A DNA stretch of 64,000 bases from Halomonas qaidamensis (lineage in GTDB: Bacteria; Pseudomonadota; Gammaproteobacteria; Pseudomonadales; Halomonadaceae), in NCBI RefSeq assembly GCF_025917315.1, contig NZ_CP080627.1, positions 3,224,001 to 3,288,000 on the forward strand, written 5' to 3'. Numbering within the stretch: the first letter of the stretch is position 1; every line of letters begins with the position of its first letter. Shown here piece after piece: positions 18,385 through 26,212 of this stretch. Under the pieces are notes generated by a model, which had not been told where the DNA came from, searched no databases, and worked only from the letters and a program-made list of their open reading frames with translations. Both the position numbers and the translations under genes were made by a program.

Positions 18385-19217
18385 CAGGCTTGGCCTCCCG
18401 CAGGGTTGTTGTCAGCACGGTATACGTTGTCGTCGAGCCACTGGGTGAACGTATCGCGATCACGCGCAATGGCATCCCACTCTTTATAGAAGCGGTTACT
18501 GCGACCGTAGTAGCCATGGGTATACGAAGGCAGCGCGCCCTTTTCTGCCACGGCAACGGCACTAATCGCCCAGCCAGGAATCACGCAGGCATTGGGGTGG
18601 GCGTTCAGGTCATCGACAATTTCTTCCACGGTGACAATGCTGTGCTTAGCAGCCAGCACCGCCTCTTTCTGTACGCCCACAATACCTTCCACCAGCACAT
18701 TACCCTGACGATCTGCCCGCTGGGCGTGAATGATCGACACATCTGGCCGCACCGAGGGCACTGCCGCTAGGCGTTCGCCGGTAAACGGGCACTCAATAAA
18801 TTTGATTTGATCATTCACGCTCGGCAGCTCGCTACCCACATAGCCACGCAACACAGCCAGGGGCAGGCCAGCGGCCCCGGCTTCAAACGCGCAGGCCATC
18901 GCCGCATGGCTGTGCTCTAAAATTTCAATTTTTTGCGGCCAGCCTTTCTCAACCGCATCACGCAGGCGGTGAAGTGAGCCAACCCCTGGGTTACCACCCC
19001 AGGAAAAAATCACTTTCTTAGCGCAGCCCGCGCCGATCAACTGGTCATAAATGATATCGGGGGTCATGCGGATCAGCGTTAGGTCGCGCTTTTTCTGGCG
19101 AATAACTTCGTGACCCGCGGCAAACGGAATCAGGTGGGTAAAGCCTTCCATGGCAACGGTAGCGCCGTCGTCGACGTAGCGTGCTACCGCGTCATGCAAG
19201 CTGAGAAACTCGGCCAT
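18384..19217 (-). CDS. pcaI: 3-oxoadipate CoA-transferase alpha subunit
   Basis: A 277-aa family I CoA-transferase alpha subunit (MAEFLSLHDAVARYVDDGAT, SWGGNPGVGSLHRLRDAVE). It partners PcaJ. I start at the ATG at 19217, which gives the usual N-terminus and has AGAGG upstream; an ATG 20 codons further out adds a basic stretch unlike the family and runs into the promoter. It is the first gene of pcaIJFD-BKACE, divergent from the IclR regulator. Confidence 0.92.
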   Translation of the reverse strand: MAEFLSLHDAVARYVDDGATVAMEGFTHLIPFAAGHEVIRQKKRDLTLIRMTPDIIYDQLIGAGCAKKVIFSWGGNPGVGSLHRLRDAVEKGWPQKIEILEHSHAAMACAFEAGAAGLPLAVLRGYVGSELPSVNDQIKFIECPFTGERLAAVPSVRPDVSIIHAQRADRQGNVLVEGIVGVQKEAVLAAKHSIVTVEEIVDDLNAHPNACVIPGWAISAVAVAEKGALPSYTHGYYGRSNRFYKEWDAIARDRDTFTQWLDDNVYRADNNPAGGQA

Positions 19218-19368
19218 GATAGGTGCCTCTTCGTTGATAATTGCCTTTTTGAAGGCTTTTATTCGCATAACGAACATATATTCTCTTTGCGAACAAATTA
19301 ATCCTCAAGCGCCCACAAGTCAACTCCGATTTGTCGCTGGGTTTTATTAACGAGCGTTGTCACTTATT

Positions 19369-19383
19369 GTTCGCCATTCGAAC
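19369..19383. promoter_or_regulatory. IclR/PcaR-type palindrome in the divergent promoter
   Basis: GTTCG-N5-CGAAC forms a perfect 15-bp palindrome in the 216-nt gap between pcaI and the IclR gene. Related CGAACA half-sites recur at 19271 and 19290. Known PcaR/PobR operators contain a similar GTTCG half-site, so this is a likely autoregulatory and pca-activating site. Confidence 0.6.
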
Positions 19384-19433
19384 AAAGTGTTATTTTCACG
19401 CCTCGTTTCCCCATCGACGCAGCAGAGACCCCG

Positions 19434-20228
19434 ATGAGCAATGCCTTACCAGAAGATGTTTTAAAACCAACGGATCGTGATTTTGTTGCGGCGCTGGCCA
19501 GCGGGCTGGAGGTCGTGATGGCGTTTGATGAGACGCACACGCGAATGACGCTCAGCGAAGTCGCCGAGCGCACAGGGATGAATCGAGCGAAAGCTCGGCG
19601 GTTTTTACTGACGCTCCACGCCCTTGGCTATGTGCGTAAGCAGCAGCGCTACTTCGAGCTAACCCCTAAGGTGCTGCAGCTGGGGTACTCGTATTTAGCG
19701 TCTAATAATTACCGGGGGGTCATACAGCAGTATCTGGAGGAGATTACCCGCCAGTGCGGCGAATCCTCATCGCTGGGGGTACTCGACGGTGACGACGTTA
19801 TCTACTTGGCCCGCTCAGCCGCCCCACACCGTTTAATGGCAATCACCCTTTCAGTAGGCACTCGCCTACCGGCGGCTTATACCTCCATGGGCAGAGTGCT
19901 ACTTGCCCAGTTGCCGGATAGCGAGTTGGATAACTACCTGAGCCAGCTCACCTTAACGCGCCATACCGACAAAACCATTACCGATCCCGCAGCACTGAAA
20001 GCAGCGATACAACAAGCACGAGAACAGGGCTACGCGATCACCGATCAGGAATTGGATTCCGGCCTGCGCTCAATAGCAGTACCGGTATTTGATACCCACG
20101 AAAAGCTGATTGGCGCGATTAACATCAGTACCAATGCAGCCCGTGTGGAGTTGTCGACACTGCTGGAAACGTATCGACCGCTATTGATGGAAAAAGCACA
20201 GCTCATCCGCCAGTCGGTGAGTGTGTGA
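19434..20228 (+). CDS. pcaR: IclR family regulator of the pca operon (PcaR type)
   Basis: A 264-aa protein with an N-terminal IclR winged helix (TLSEVAERTGMNRAKARRFLLTLHALGYV, shown in part) and a C-terminal GAF-like effector domain. PcaR proteins sense beta-ketoadipate and activate pca genes. It is divergent from pcaI, with a GTTCG-N5-CGAAC palindrome between them. Its last 26 nt overlap the end of the convergent nuclease gene, which is unusual and suggests a later insertion there. Confidence 0.86.
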   Translation: MSNALPEDVLKPTDRDFVAALASGLEVVMAFDETHTRMTLSEVAERTGMNRAKARRFLLTLHALGYVRKQQRYFELTPKVLQLGYSYLASNNYRGVIQQYLEEITRQCGESSSLGVLDGDDVIYLARSAAPHRLMAITLSVGTRLPAAYTSMGRVLLAQLPDSELDNYLSQLTLTRHTDKTITDPAALKAAIQQAREQGYAITDQELDSGLRSIAVPVFDTHEKLIGAINISTNAARVELSTLLETYRPLLMEKAQLIRQSVSV

Positions 20229-21294
20229 GCTCCATTCCAGAGGCCTTCGCCTGTGCAATCTGCTGCTGTACCAGATCCCGCTCACGCTCCAGTTCACGGC
20301 GCAGTTCTTCTTCCGTCGGTAGATAAGGATGGTATTTAGCGGCAAACATCTGTGCGCTGTCGGTGAGTACCGAGTATTTCACCACCGCTTCGCTTTTCTG
20401 GCTGCACAAGATAAGACCAATGGTGGGATTGTCGTCTTGCTCTTTGTAATGCTGATCGTAGATGCGGATATAGCTATCCATCTGCCCCACATCCTGATGA
20501 GTAAGCTTGCCTAGCTTGAGATCCACCAGAAGAAAGCATTTGAGTTTGAAGTTATAGAACACCAGGTCGATATAGAAGTCCTGGTCTTCGGTGGTGAGGC
20601 GCTGCTGGCGGGCGACAAAGGCAAAGCCTTTGCCTAGTTCGAGCAGAAAAGCTTGCAGGTTATCAATCAGACCGCGTTCAAGATCTGCTTCCAGATAGCG
20701 CTCGGCAGGCAGGTCGAGAAAATCCAGAATATAAGGGTCACGCAGGTAGTGTCGGGCGGCCTGTTGGGCTAACGGGCGCGTACGAGCTTCGGCCTCCTGC
20801 TCTACCGCTGTACGATCCTGACTGCTCAGCAGCCGCTCGTAATACAGCGTACTGATCTGGCGTTCCAATGCTCGACTGCTCCAATGCTGGCTTGCCGCTT
20901 CTGCCATGTACCACTCTCTGGCCTGAAGGTTATCAATCCGCAGCAGAATACGATAATGCGTCCAGCTCAATTCGAGACGCAGTGCGTCTCGAATTGGGAA
21001 CGCCTCATAGAACCGCCGCATATTGCGCAAGTTAGTAACATCAAAGCCCTTGCCAAACTCACGGGTCAGTTCGCTGGAGAGCCGCTGAAGCTGCTGTTTA
21101 CCATAGGCTGCGCGGGAGTCGCCTTGCTGCTCGTCTTCCACAATCAGGCGGCCTATCTGCCAGTAGGTCTGCACCATGGTGCTGTTGACCGCCTGCACCA
21201 CCTGCTGGCGGGCAGTGGCAACCAGCTCGCGGATCTCAGACACCAGCCGGGGGCTGAGATCCGCCTGCGATTCCTTGTCTTTTTCAGGCACCAT
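20203..21294 (-). CDS. YhcG-type PDDEXK nuclease domain protein (DUF1016)
   Basis: A 363-aa protein with an N-terminal DUF1016 helical domain (QVVQAVNSTMVQTYWQIGRL, then ELSWTHYRILLRI) and a C-terminal PD-(D/E)XK nuclease domain (DFYIDLVFYN and FLLVDLKLG carry the Asp and D-x-K). These proteins occur beside restriction-modification loci and may act in DNA processing. The ATG at 21294 has AAGGAG 7 nt upstream. A short reading frame resembling the C-terminus of a type I methyltransferase overlaps the start by 11 nt. Its 3' end overlaps pcaR by 26 nt, so its last residues may be altered. Confidence 0.85.
   Translation of the reverse strand: MVPEKDKESQADLSPRLVSEIRELVATARQQVVQAVNSTMVQTYWQIGRLIVEDEQQGDSRAAYGKQQLQRLSSELTREFGKGFDVTNLRNMRRFYEAFPIRDALRLELSWTHYRILLRIDNLQAREWYMAEAASQHWSSRALERQISTLYYERLLSSQDRTAVEQEAEARTRPLAQQAARHYLRDPYILDFLDLPAERYLEADLERGLIDNLQAFLLELGKGFAFVARQQRLTTEDQDFYIDLVFYNFKLKCFLLVDLKLGKLTHQDVGQMDSYIRIYDQHYKEQDDNPTIGLILCSQKSEAVVKYSVLTDSAQMFAAKYHPYLPTEEELRRELERERDLVQQQIAQAKASGMELTHSPTGG
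20968..20996. repeat. 29-nt palindrome inside the YhcG-type gene
   Basis: Two perfect 14-nt inverted arms (CAATTCGAGACGCA and its complement) flank one central base. The palindrome encodes part of the conserved ALRLELSWTHY segment. Arms of this length are not expected by chance in 64 kb. Confidence 0.8.
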
Positions 21295-21463
21295 AACCAA
21301 GCTCCTTTATGTAGCCACCCACCTGCTCATTCAGTTTTGCAATCTCGCTTTCAATCTCCTTCTGCAACGTAAGCCTAACCGAGCCCTGGCTTAGTGGGTA
21401 GTTCTTACCTATCACCCAGTGGTTGCCTGTCCAAGCCAGCAATGAAAAAAATCCAATCTGGTC
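21284..21463 (-). pseudogene. Possible remnant of a type I methyltransferase (HsdM) C-terminus
   Basis: An open frame without a start reads ...LQKEIESEIAKLNEQVGGYI then KELGYGA and stop. The coiled segment ending in LKELGYG-like residues is typical of HsdM C-termini. The stop overlaps the start of the nuclease gene by 11 nt. Upstream of about 21463 the frame is closed by a stop, so no complete gene is present. The resemblance is short and the call tentative. Confidence 0.35.
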
Positions 21464-21666
21464 ATATTAGCGCTGGGGCAACCTGTCATTGCCCGTGAGA
21501 CCTGCCGAGAATATGCCCACACAAGGAAACAAAATCTGTCATTTGCACTGCCGAGTAAACGACGGGTGCCCTTGTTAACGCAGACTCACTACGCCCAACA
21601 ACACCGACTATTTAGCGTGGTGGCGTGGAGATACCCACAACACAACAAGATTTCTAAGGTGACCTC
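21464..21666. other. Gap between the HsdM-like remnant and the SDR gene
   Basis: About 200 nt without a gene. The end nearest 21666 should carry the promoter of the plus-strand SDR gene; I see no clear operator or terminator. Confidence 0.4.
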
Positions 21667-22470
21667 ATGGACAACACTCGACTCAAAGGTAAACACTGCC
21701 TGATTACTGGCGCAGCTCGCGGCATGGGCGCTGCCGTTGCCGAACACTATGCTGCCCAAGGTGCAAAGGTATGTGTGGCGGATATCAATCTTGAAGGGTG
21801 CGAGGAAGTGGCTGCACGTATCAAGGCTAACGGCGGTGAAGCCATTGCGGTCAAACTTAACGTTACTGATCGGGCCGATGTTCAAGCCGCAGTTAAAGCC
21901 ACCGTTGACGCCTTTGGTAGCCTGAACGTGATGGTCAATAATGCGGGTATCAACAAGCCATTAATGTTCCTGGATATTACCGAAGAAAACTGGCACCAAA
22001 TCATGGATGTTAATGCGCTGGGCTGTCTGCTCGGTATGCAGGAAGCGGCCAAGCAGATGATTGATCAGGGTAAGGAAAACGGCCCTTATAAAATCATTAA
22101 CGTAGGCTCGATTCTATCTCGTCAGGCCTTTGACGACGTGGTGCCCTACTCCTGCAGCAAACATGCGGTACTGGCCATGATCAACGGCGGCGCCAAGGCG
22201 CTGGTCGACCACAATATTACCGTTAACGGCTATGGCCCTGGTGTGGTGCGCACCGAACTGTGGGAACAGCTTGATAAAGACTTGGTCAGCATCGGTAAGT
22301 TTGAAAAACAGGGTCAGTCGATGGACGAGCTTGCTGAGAAGATGATTCTAATGAAGCGCTACTCCTACCCGGAAGACGTGGTCGGCACCGCCTCTTTCCT
22401 AGCCAGCGCTGAATCTGATTACATGACCGGCCAGCTACTGATGATTGATGGCGGCATGATCATGCAGTAA
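21667..22470 (+). CDS. Short-chain dehydrogenase (polyol/acetoin-type)
   Basis: A 267-aa classical SDR. The NAD(P) motif TGAARGMG is near residue 16, NNAG near 92, the active Ser in NVGSILS, and YSCSK holds Tyr and Lys. The C-terminal TGQLLMIDGGM is typical. The closest functional groups are sorbitol/polyol and acetoin dehydrogenases, so it may oxidise a hydroxyl of a polyol or cyclitol. It stands alone on the plus strand, close to the end of the hydroxyquinol locus, with which it could cooperate. Confidence 0.85.
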   Translation: MDNTRLKGKHCLITGAARGMGAAVAEHYAAQGAKVCVADINLEGCEEVAARIKANGGEAIAVKLNVTDRADVQAAVKATVDAFGSLNVMVNNAGINKPLMFLDITEENWHQIMDVNALGCLLGMQEAAKQMIDQGKENGPYKIINVGSILSRQAFDDVVPYSCSKHAVLAMINGGAKALVDHNITVNGYGPGVVRTELWEQLDKDLVSIGKFEKQGQSMDELAEKMILMKRYSYPEDVVGTASFLASAESDYMTGQLLMIDGGMIMQ

Positions 22471-22474
22471 CTAT

Positions 22475-22798
22475 CATTCGGGAATGACGGGAATGGCTCC
22501 GCAGAACCGTCATTCCCGCATGCCCTTAGCGGGAATCCATGTTGACCTAGTACTCAGACTTCAGCGGGAAAGATCAAGGTGGATTCCCGATAACCCCGCT
22601 CGGGAATGACGAGGGGCGGTGGTTGATTCGGGAATGACGAGGAGTGGTGGTTGATTCGGGAATGACGAGGAGTGGTTGATTCGGGAATGACGAGGAGTGG
22701 TTCATTCGGGAATGACGCGGTGGTGGCTCACGGGGGAGTGACGGGGACGGCCCCGCCAAACTGTCATTCCCGCATGCCCTTAGCGGGAATCCATGTTG
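22475..22798. repeat. REP-like palindromic array
   Basis: Two nearly identical units beginning GTCATTCCCGCATGCCCTTA (22509-22544 and 22763-22798), each with a CCCGC/GCGGG inverted pair, flank an array of five CGGGAATGACG units starting at 22601, 22629, 22657, 22682 and 22707 (25-28-bp period). CGGGAATGACGG at 22479 is complementary to CCGTCATTCCCG at 22508. The array fills the gap between the SDR gene and the convergent regulator gene. No REP-associated transposase is in the window. Confidence 0.85.
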
Positions 22799-22837
22799 GT
22801 TTTTGTCCGTGCCATCCGTGAGTGTCCGTGGCCAGCC

Positions 22838-24631
22838 TTAGTAATGCCCCTTTTCGCGCATCACCTTATCGGCGCGTTCCTGAGCAATGGAAAGCGCCTT
22901 CTTGATTGAGCGGCGTCCATCCAGCACCTCGAAGATCTCATTACCCGCAATGCTGATCAGCTCGGTAATACCCGGCACGGGTGGGCGCGGCCAGGCCTGT
23001 AAAATATCCTTCTTTGCCATGTCATCGACAATCTCAATCAGCGGCGAGAGCGCCGCGACTTCCGGGTCCTGGCTGACGCTGAAACGCGGCGTCACCAGGC
23101 TACCGTTCATGATGTAAAGCTTGGACATATTAGGCGATGTCAGATGCTTTAGCGCCGTCCAGACCGCTTCAACACGCTCCGGCGCCAGGTTGGCAGGAAT
23201 CGCCAGCGCATAGCCACCAATCGGCGTGATGGCACGCCCATGATTGCCCACCGGATGCGACAGATAGCCGGTATTACCATGAGCCGGTGACGTTTTATCA
23301 AACTCAATCAGCGGTGCCAATAAGGTGTAGCAGTAGGCCATGCTGGCTCCCCCCGAGGCGTAGGACTGCGCACGCTCATACCAGGACATAGTCAGGATAT
23401 TCGGCGGGGAGTATTTCAACAGATCCAGCATGTATTCACAGGCGCGGTAAGCGGCATCCGACTGAAACATGGGCCGCAGCTGCTGGCCTTTGGCGTGCTG
23501 AAAATCATAGCCACCCAGGCATCTCGGCAGATCAATAATCGGCTGGCCGAACTTGGCCATCAGAAAGCTGAAGGTATGCCCCAGCGGTGTACCTCTGGCC
23601 GCATTCCAGGCAATGCCATAGCGCCCCTTGGCAGGGTCGTGCAGTTGCCTGGCCACCTTGACCAGCGCTTCCGTGGTGGTGGGTGGCGCTAACTGGGCGG
23701 CAGCGAAAATATCCTGGCGGTAGCAGAGCAGTTCAGGCGTAGTCTGCACCGGTATCCCATACTGGCTGCCCGCATAGCCTGAGCTCTGGATCGCCATAGG
23801 GTGGAAGTCAGACAAGTCATGGCCATCGCGCTGAATCAAGGAATCCAGTGGCATCAGGATACCGCTGGCCGCCAGATCACCAAACCAGGGTAAATCGCAG
23901 GCGACAATGTCATAGCGTGATTTTGTCAGGCGCGCATTATCGTGGATATCTTCCAGCAGGTTATCGATCGAACGCGCCTTGTTGCGAATTTCTAGGCCAA
24001 AGATCGATTCCAGCTGGCGCTTCAGGTTGTGCATCGCCATGAAGGTGGGATCGGCATGGGCCAGCACCCGCAGACCGCCCTTCAATTCAAGCCGCGCAGA
24101 AAGTACCGCTGGCGTGGATATCACCGGCTGTGACGCTGACGCCCCTAAAAATATCTTGCTGGCTGACTCAGAGGCAGGGTCTATCCCGAACAGCGGCCCG
24201 AGGATTCCCTTGATACGCTCGGCATAGCGCTCCCACTCTTCAATCATTTCAGGCGATGGGTGCAGAGAAACGGTTTTGCCGGTTTTGGTTCTGGGCCGTG
24301 AGATAATCAGCCCACGCTGACGAATACTTTCGATGCCTCGTTTGGCCGTTCCATACGAAAGCCCAGAAGCATCCGCCAGCGAGGTGGGCGTCGTCAGCCT
24401 GCCTGCCAGGTGATTACGCATCAGATGTAGCAGCATGCGCATTTCGCGATAGCCCGGCGACATGGTCAAGGTGCTTTCGGTTTCATCTTCCAGCTTTTCA
24501 ATAAAATCAATAAAGCGGGCCAGCTCAGTATTGGATATTTTCGATACCGGCATTTGCGATAGTTTGTCGTAAGGCCCTTCAGGATTGACGTCATCTAACC
24601 CGGCTTGACCAGCCATCGGCGTATTTCTCAT
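22838..24631 (-). CDS. One-component regulator: winged helix fused to a solute-binding-protein domain
   Basis: A 597-aa protein without signal peptide or membrane helix. Residues about 55-130 look like a winged helix (LTTPTSLADASGLSYGTAKR, ESIRQRGLIISRPRTKTGK). Residues about 180-590 resemble an ABC extracellular solute-binding protein of family 1 (ESIFGLEIRNKARSIDNLLEDI, GIPVQTTPELLCYRQDIF, GRYGIAWNAARGTPLG, PIGGYALAIPANL). A cytoplasmic sensor of a small ligand is the simplest reading. I prefer the ATG at 24631 to a GTG one codon earlier. It follows the TauE gene in the same direction, so it may regulate the adjoining hydroxyquinol locus. Confidence 0.8.
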   Translation of the reverse strand: MRNTPMAGQAGLDDVNPEGPYDKLSQMPVSKISNTELARFIDFIEKLEDETESTLTMSPGYREMRMLLHLMRNHLAGRLTTPTSLADASGLSYGTAKRGIESIRQRGLIISRPRTKTGKTVSLHPSPEMIEEWERYAERIKGILGPLFGIDPASESASKIFLGASASQPVISTPAVLSARLELKGGLRVLAHADPTFMAMHNLKRQLESIFGLEIRNKARSIDNLLEDIHDNARLTKSRYDIVACDLPWFGDLAASGILMPLDSLIQRDGHDLSDFHPMAIQSSGYAGSQYGIPVQTTPELLCYRQDIFAAAQLAPPTTTEALVKVARQLHDPAKGRYGIAWNAARGTPLGHTFSFLMAKFGQPIIDLPRCLGGYDFQHAKGQQLRPMFQSDAAYRACEYMLDLLKYSPPNILTMSWYERAQSYASGGASMAYCYTLLAPLIEFDKTSPAHGNTGYLSHPVGNHGRAITPIGGYALAIPANLAPERVEAVWTALKHLTSPNMSKLYIMNGSLVTPRFSVSQDPEVAALSPLIEIVDDMAKKDILQAWPRPPVPGITELISIAGNEIFEVLDGRRSIKKALSIAQERADKVMREKGHY

Positions 24632-24679
24632 CACGGCCTCACTTAATTATTGTGCCGACAAAGGCCTGTTTTGCATTAT

Positions 24680-25417
24680 TTAATGTATGCCATCCATGAT
24701 AAGTCGAATCCCTAACAGAATCAGCAGGCAAAGAATGACCCGGAAAAACAGCTCGCCATCAATGCGCTTCTGAATCACCAGCCCCAACCGCACGCCTAAC
24801 CACGCCACCGGCATCAACAACAAAGCGATGGTCAGATTATCAATATTCACTAGGCCCAGCAGTGTGTAAGGCACCAGCTTGACCAGGTTGGTAATCGCTA
24901 GAAACACCACGGCAGTGCCCAGAAACTGCTGCTTGGTCAGCTGGCACTGCAACAGGTAAAAATTCAGCGGCGGGCCGCCCGCATGGGCAATAAAGCTGGT
25001 AAAGCCTGCTATCCCGCCGCACAGCCGCCCCACCCAGCGAGGCATCAACTTGCCACGTAACGGTTTAAACAGCCCCCACAAGCCAAACAGTACCGAGAAA
25101 ATACCCAACAGTAGTTTCAGCAGTGCTTCATCAAACCAGCCATAGGTGAAATAACCTACTCCAACACCTAATATCGCAGGTGGAAACATCAGCCACAATA
25201 AACGATCAACCCGCTGCCGCCACCACGCTTTTAGGCTAAAGATATCCATCACAATTAGCAGCGGCAGCATCACCGCCACGGCAAATGTTGGGCTTGCCTT
25301 GAGCGAGATCAACGGCACGGCCACAACGCCCACGCCACCGGCAAAACCTGATTTGGAAATACCGGTCAGCAGCACAGCGACGACCATCAGCAGAACAAAT
25401 AACCAATCAATTGTCAT
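24680..25417 (-). CDS. TauE/SafE family membrane transporter
   Basis: A 245-aa inner-membrane protein with about 8 hydrophobic helices and the internally repeated TauE/SafE layout (GISKSGFAGGVGVVAVPLI in the first half; GFTSFIAHAGGPPLNFYLLQ in the second). The family moves sulfite, sulfoacetate or other organic anions. It stands between the regulator gene and a terminator that closes the catabolic operon, so it could be separately transcribed. The substrate is unknown. Confidence 0.88.
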   Translation of the reverse strand: MTIDWLFVLLMVVAVLLTGISKSGFAGGVGVVAVPLISLKASPTFAVAVMLPLLIVMDIFSLKAWWRQRVDRLLWLMFPPAILGVGVGYFTYGWFDEALLKLLLGIFSVLFGLWGLFKPLRGKLMPRWVGRLCGGIAGFTSFIAHAGGPPLNFYLLQCQLTKQQFLGTAVVFLAITNLVKLVPYTLLGLVNIDNLTIALLLMPVAWLGVRLGLVIQKRIDGELFFRVILCLLILLGIRLIMDGIH

Positions 25418-25480
25418 GACACGCCTCTTTTATGCGCCGCAGTCTGTAGAAAAAAGCCTGTAGATAAAAAGTCTGCGGAT

Positions 25481-25514
25481 AAAAAAAGAGGCCATGATCG
25501 TCACGGCCCCTTTT
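25481..25514 (-). terminator. Terminator after the HadB/RutE-type gene
   Basis: On the minus strand AAAGGGGCC pairs with GGCCTCTTT (one G-U) around an 11-nt loop and runs into seven Ts. It separates the hydroxyquinol catabolic genes from tauE and the regulator. Confidence 0.75.
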
Positions 25515-25562
25515 CGGATACTTGATTCTGTCACACGTTAATCGGAATGAATCCCGATAGGC

Positions 25563-26153
25563 TCACAGAATCTGGCAAACTTCCTCAAAGGCGAAGCGGT
25601 CGCCACGCGGGAACAGCGCTTCTGGATCGCCATAGCCCAGGTTGCACAGGAAGTTGCTTTTCACCTTGCCATCAGGGAAGAACTCTTCATCGACGGCAGC
25701 GTTGTTGAAACCGGACATCGGGCCAGCATCCAGACCGAGTGCGCGAGCAGCCATGATCAGATAGCCACCCTGAATCGAGCTGTTGCGGAAGGCGGTGGAG
25801 TGAATGAAGTCCGGTTTGCCTTCGAACAGTGATTTAGCATCTTTGTTGTGGGCAAACATGCGCGGCAAATGCTCATAAAACTCGGTATCAAAACCAATCA
25901 CAGCCACCACTGGGGCTTTCATGGTCTTCTCCTGGTTACCTGGCAGCAGCGCTGGCTTCAAGCGTTCTTTAGCTTCGTCAGTAGTCAGGAAAATAATCCG
26001 CGATGGCTGACAGTTCATCGACGTAGGGCCAAAGTGCATCAAGTTATACAGTTCGCGCAGGGTGTCTTCACTTACCTCACGGTCCTGCCAAACGTTATGG
26101 GTACGTGCTTCAGTAAATAGCGTGGCGATAGCTTTTTGATCAATCGTTGTCAT
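25563..26153 (-). CDS. HadB/RutE family nitroreductase-fold reductase, probable quinone reductase
   Basis: A 196-aa FMN enzyme, the same length as RutE (malonic semialdehyde reductase). Family signs include HFGPTSMNCQPSRIIFLTTD and the C-terminal GDRFAFEEVC. In chlorophenol clusters the related HadB/TcpB protein stands next to a hydroxyquinol dioxygenase and maleylacetate reductase and reduces the oxidised quinone back to hydroxyquinol. Here it directly follows the hydroxyquinol dioxygenase gene (59 nt), so that role fits better than pyrimidine catabolism. No other rut gene is present. Confidence 0.85.
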   Translation of the reverse strand: MTTIDQKAIATLFTEARTHNVWQDREVSEDTLRELYNLMHFGPTSMNCQPSRIIFLTTDEAKERLKPALLPGNQEKTMKAPVVAVIGFDTEFYEHLPRMFAHNKDAKSLFEGKPDFIHSTAFRNSSIQGGYLIMAARALGLDAGPMSGFNNAAVDEEFFPDGKVKSNFLCNLGYGDPEALFPRGDRFAFEEVCQIL

Positions 26154-26212
26154 GTCATTTCCTCTTTCGGTTTAACCAGCTCAGTACGAGCCGGGCGTTC
26201 AGGGTGAGACGC

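Noticed and set aside
22601..22731. Possible CRISPR array
   Set aside because: Units are 25-28 bp head to tail with no unique spacers of regular length, and no cas gene is in the window. The repeat fits a REP-like element.
25563..26153. Pyrimidine-degradation gene rutE
   Set aside because: Length and family fit RutE, but no other rut genes are present and the neighbours are hydroxyquinol genes, so a HadB/TcpB-like quinone reductase is more likely.
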